Positions 63,066-64,000 of a stretch of DNA of 64,000 bases are shown here, in pieces (the stretch's first letter is position 1; every line of letters begins with the position of its first letter). Position numbers and translations under genes: made by a program. The stretch covers positions 124,001 through 188,000 of the forward strand of contig NZ_LWHQ01000038.1 of NCBI RefSeq assembly GCF_001653715.1. The letters run 5' to 3'. The stretch comes from Methylobacterium platani (GTDB lineage Bacteria; Pseudomonadota; Alphaproteobacteria; Rhizobiales; Beijerinckiaceae). A model generated the notes under the pieces. It was not told the DNA's origin, did no database searches, and saw only the letters and a program-made list of their open reading frames with translations.

Positions 63066-63293
63066 ATGCTTCACGTGGTCCCGAGACAAGTCGGCGCGAA
63101 CGCCGCGCCCCTGGCGGAGGACGCGCCGTGGCGGCGCGACCTCGATGACCTGAATGCCCTGCTGCAGGATTCACGCTCACGTGGCCCGAGCCTCGCCGAG
63201 GTCGCCGCCCTGATCGAGGCCGAGGCGCCGGGCGCGCTGCCGGCCGCCTCGCGCCTGCGGATCGCCGCGCGCCTCGCCCGCATCCTCGGCTGA
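63066..63293 (+). CDS. Small hypothetical protein (75 aa)
   Basis: The ATG has GGAGG upstream. The sequence is acidic then helical (LDDLNALLQDSRSRG, LAEVAALIEAEA, LRIAARLARIL). No motif is recognised. It is followed by a strong hairpin (63382-63421) and lies between the sensor kinase and the response regulator. Confidence 0.55.
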   Translation: MLHVVPRQVGANAAPLAEDAPWRRDLDDLNALLQDSRSRGPSLAEVAALIEAEAPGALPAASRLRIAARLARILG

Positions 63294-63381
63294 GGCCCCG
63301 GCCGCCGAGGTCGCGCGCCGACAGCGGAGCCCGACCGGGGCCGGCAGGGACGTGGACGGACGGCCTGCGGCACGGCATTGT

Positions 63382-63421
63382 CGTGCCGGAGCGCCTCGCG
63401 ATCTCGGGGCGCTCCGGCACG
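63382..63421 (+). terminator. 14-bp perfect hairpin, probable terminator
   Basis: CGTGCCGGAGCGCC (63382-63395) pairs perfectly with GGCGCTCCGGCACG (63408-63421) around a 12-base loop, downstream of the 75-aa gene. A run of G rather than T follows. Confidence 0.5.
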
Positions 63422-63463
63422 GGGGCGCGGCATGACGGCGAGGCGCGGATCGCGGCGGGCGGA

Positions 63464-64000
63464 ATGGTGACCGGGCCGGCGCCGCATGTCGTCGTGGTCG
63501 ACGACGAGGCCGATGCCCGCGCCATGGTGGGCGATTACCTGAGGATGCACGGTTTCGAGGTCAGCCTGTGCGACGGTGGGCGCGCCCTGCGCCGACGTCT
63601 CGCCGAGGTCGCCCCGGACCTGATCGTCCTCGACCTCAACATGCCGGAGGAGGACGGGCTGTCGATCGTGCGCGACCTCAAAGGCCGGTCGAGCGTGCCG
63701 ATCATCATGCTCACCGCCACGGCGAGCCCGATCGACCGGGTGGTCGGCCTCGAGCTCGGGGCCGACGACTACCTGCCCAAGCCGTGCGAGCTGCGCGAGC
63801 TGGTCGCCCGCATCCGCTCGGTGCTGCGTCGGGCCGCGCAGGGGCGCGGGCCGGCCGAGCCGTCCCCGCCCGAGGGCGGCGTCCGCTTCGGCCGGATGAT
63901 CGTCGACACCGAGACCCTGCGCCTGCGCGACGAGGCCGGCACCGAGCAGATCCTGACCCGCTCCGAATACGCCCTGCTCAAGGCCTTCCTTGACAACCCC
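63464..64000 (+). CDS. OmpR-family response regulator, partial at window edge
   Basis: The frame is open from the ATG at 63464 to the last base. The receiver domain has VVVVDDEAD, Asp57 in IVLDLNMP, and the Thr/Lys pair in IIMLTA and YLPKP. After a short linker the start of a winged-helix domain is seen (GGVRFGRMIVDTETLRL, LTRSEYALLKAF), which defines the OmpR/PhoB class. At least 179 residues are encoded here. It is the probable output partner of the sensor kinase encoded divergently. Confidence 0.9.
   Translation, partial: MVTGPAPHVVVVDDEADARAMVGDYLRMHGFEVSLCDGGRALRRRLAEVAPDLIVLDLNMPEEDGLSIVRDLKGRSSVPIIMLTATASPIDRVVGLELGADDYLPKPCELRELVARIRSVLRRAAQGRGPAEPSPPEGGVRFGRMIVDTETLRLRDEAGTEQILTRSEYALLKAFLDNP

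Overview
The window is high-GC, alphaproteobacterial DNA. Gene content fits a Methylobacterium/Rhizobiales-type chromosome: a full aa3 cytochrome c oxidase locus in the usual alphaproteobacterial order, a soluble NAD-dependent formate dehydrogenase operon of the FdsGBA-FdhD-FdsD type, a class A penicillin-binding protein and a surface-polysaccharide cluster. Genus is an inference from this content.

Region 1 (1 to about 33,594) looks like an integrated mobile element. Its right edge is a truncated 3' copy of a tRNA-Gly gene (33547-33594) beside a tyrosine recombinase (31788-33395). The left edge lies outside the window. The element holds many short, tightly coupled orphan genes, an AAA+ ATPase (2047-3684), a primase-like replication protein (8188-9960), a complete IS110/IS1111-type insertion sequence (29167-30403), a phage-structural gene remnant (21530-21706) and two sets of likely anti-phage cargo. 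One set is an AT-rich dGTP triphosphohydrolase (6155-7756) with its own promoter. The other is a five-gene convergent-in-function operon (11430-21484): a 1474-aa nuclease-helicase, a zinc-ribbon adenine-specific DNA methylase of the DUF1156 type, a vWA protein, a PP2C phosphatase and a membrane-anchored kinase with helix-hairpin-helix domains. The last three match the 'TerY-phosphorylation triad' pattern. The operon is the best candidate here for a little-characterised biological system: DNA modification and DNA cutting/unwinding apparently placed under phospho-control.

Region 2 (34,344-41,921) is a chromosomal cluster that appears to build or decorate a surface glycan: a WsaF-like glycosyltransferase facing a methyltransferase, an acyl-activating ligase, an acyl carrier protein and an AlgX/AlgJ-like SGNH protein with TPRs. 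It suggests activation, carrier loading and transfer of an acyl group.

Region 3 (42,073-53,151, all on the minus strand) carries a secreted protein of unknown function, a bifunctional penicillin-binding protein, and the cytochrome oxidase locus coxB-coxA-ctaB-coxF-ctaG-coxC-DUF983-surf1 (transcribed right to left).

Region 4 (53,463-60,860) has a LysR regulator followed by fdsG-fdsB-fdsA-fdhD-fdsD with overlapping stop/start codons. Region 5 (60,962-64,000) has a hybrid sensor kinase, a small orphan gene and an OmpR-type response regulator that runs off the right edge.
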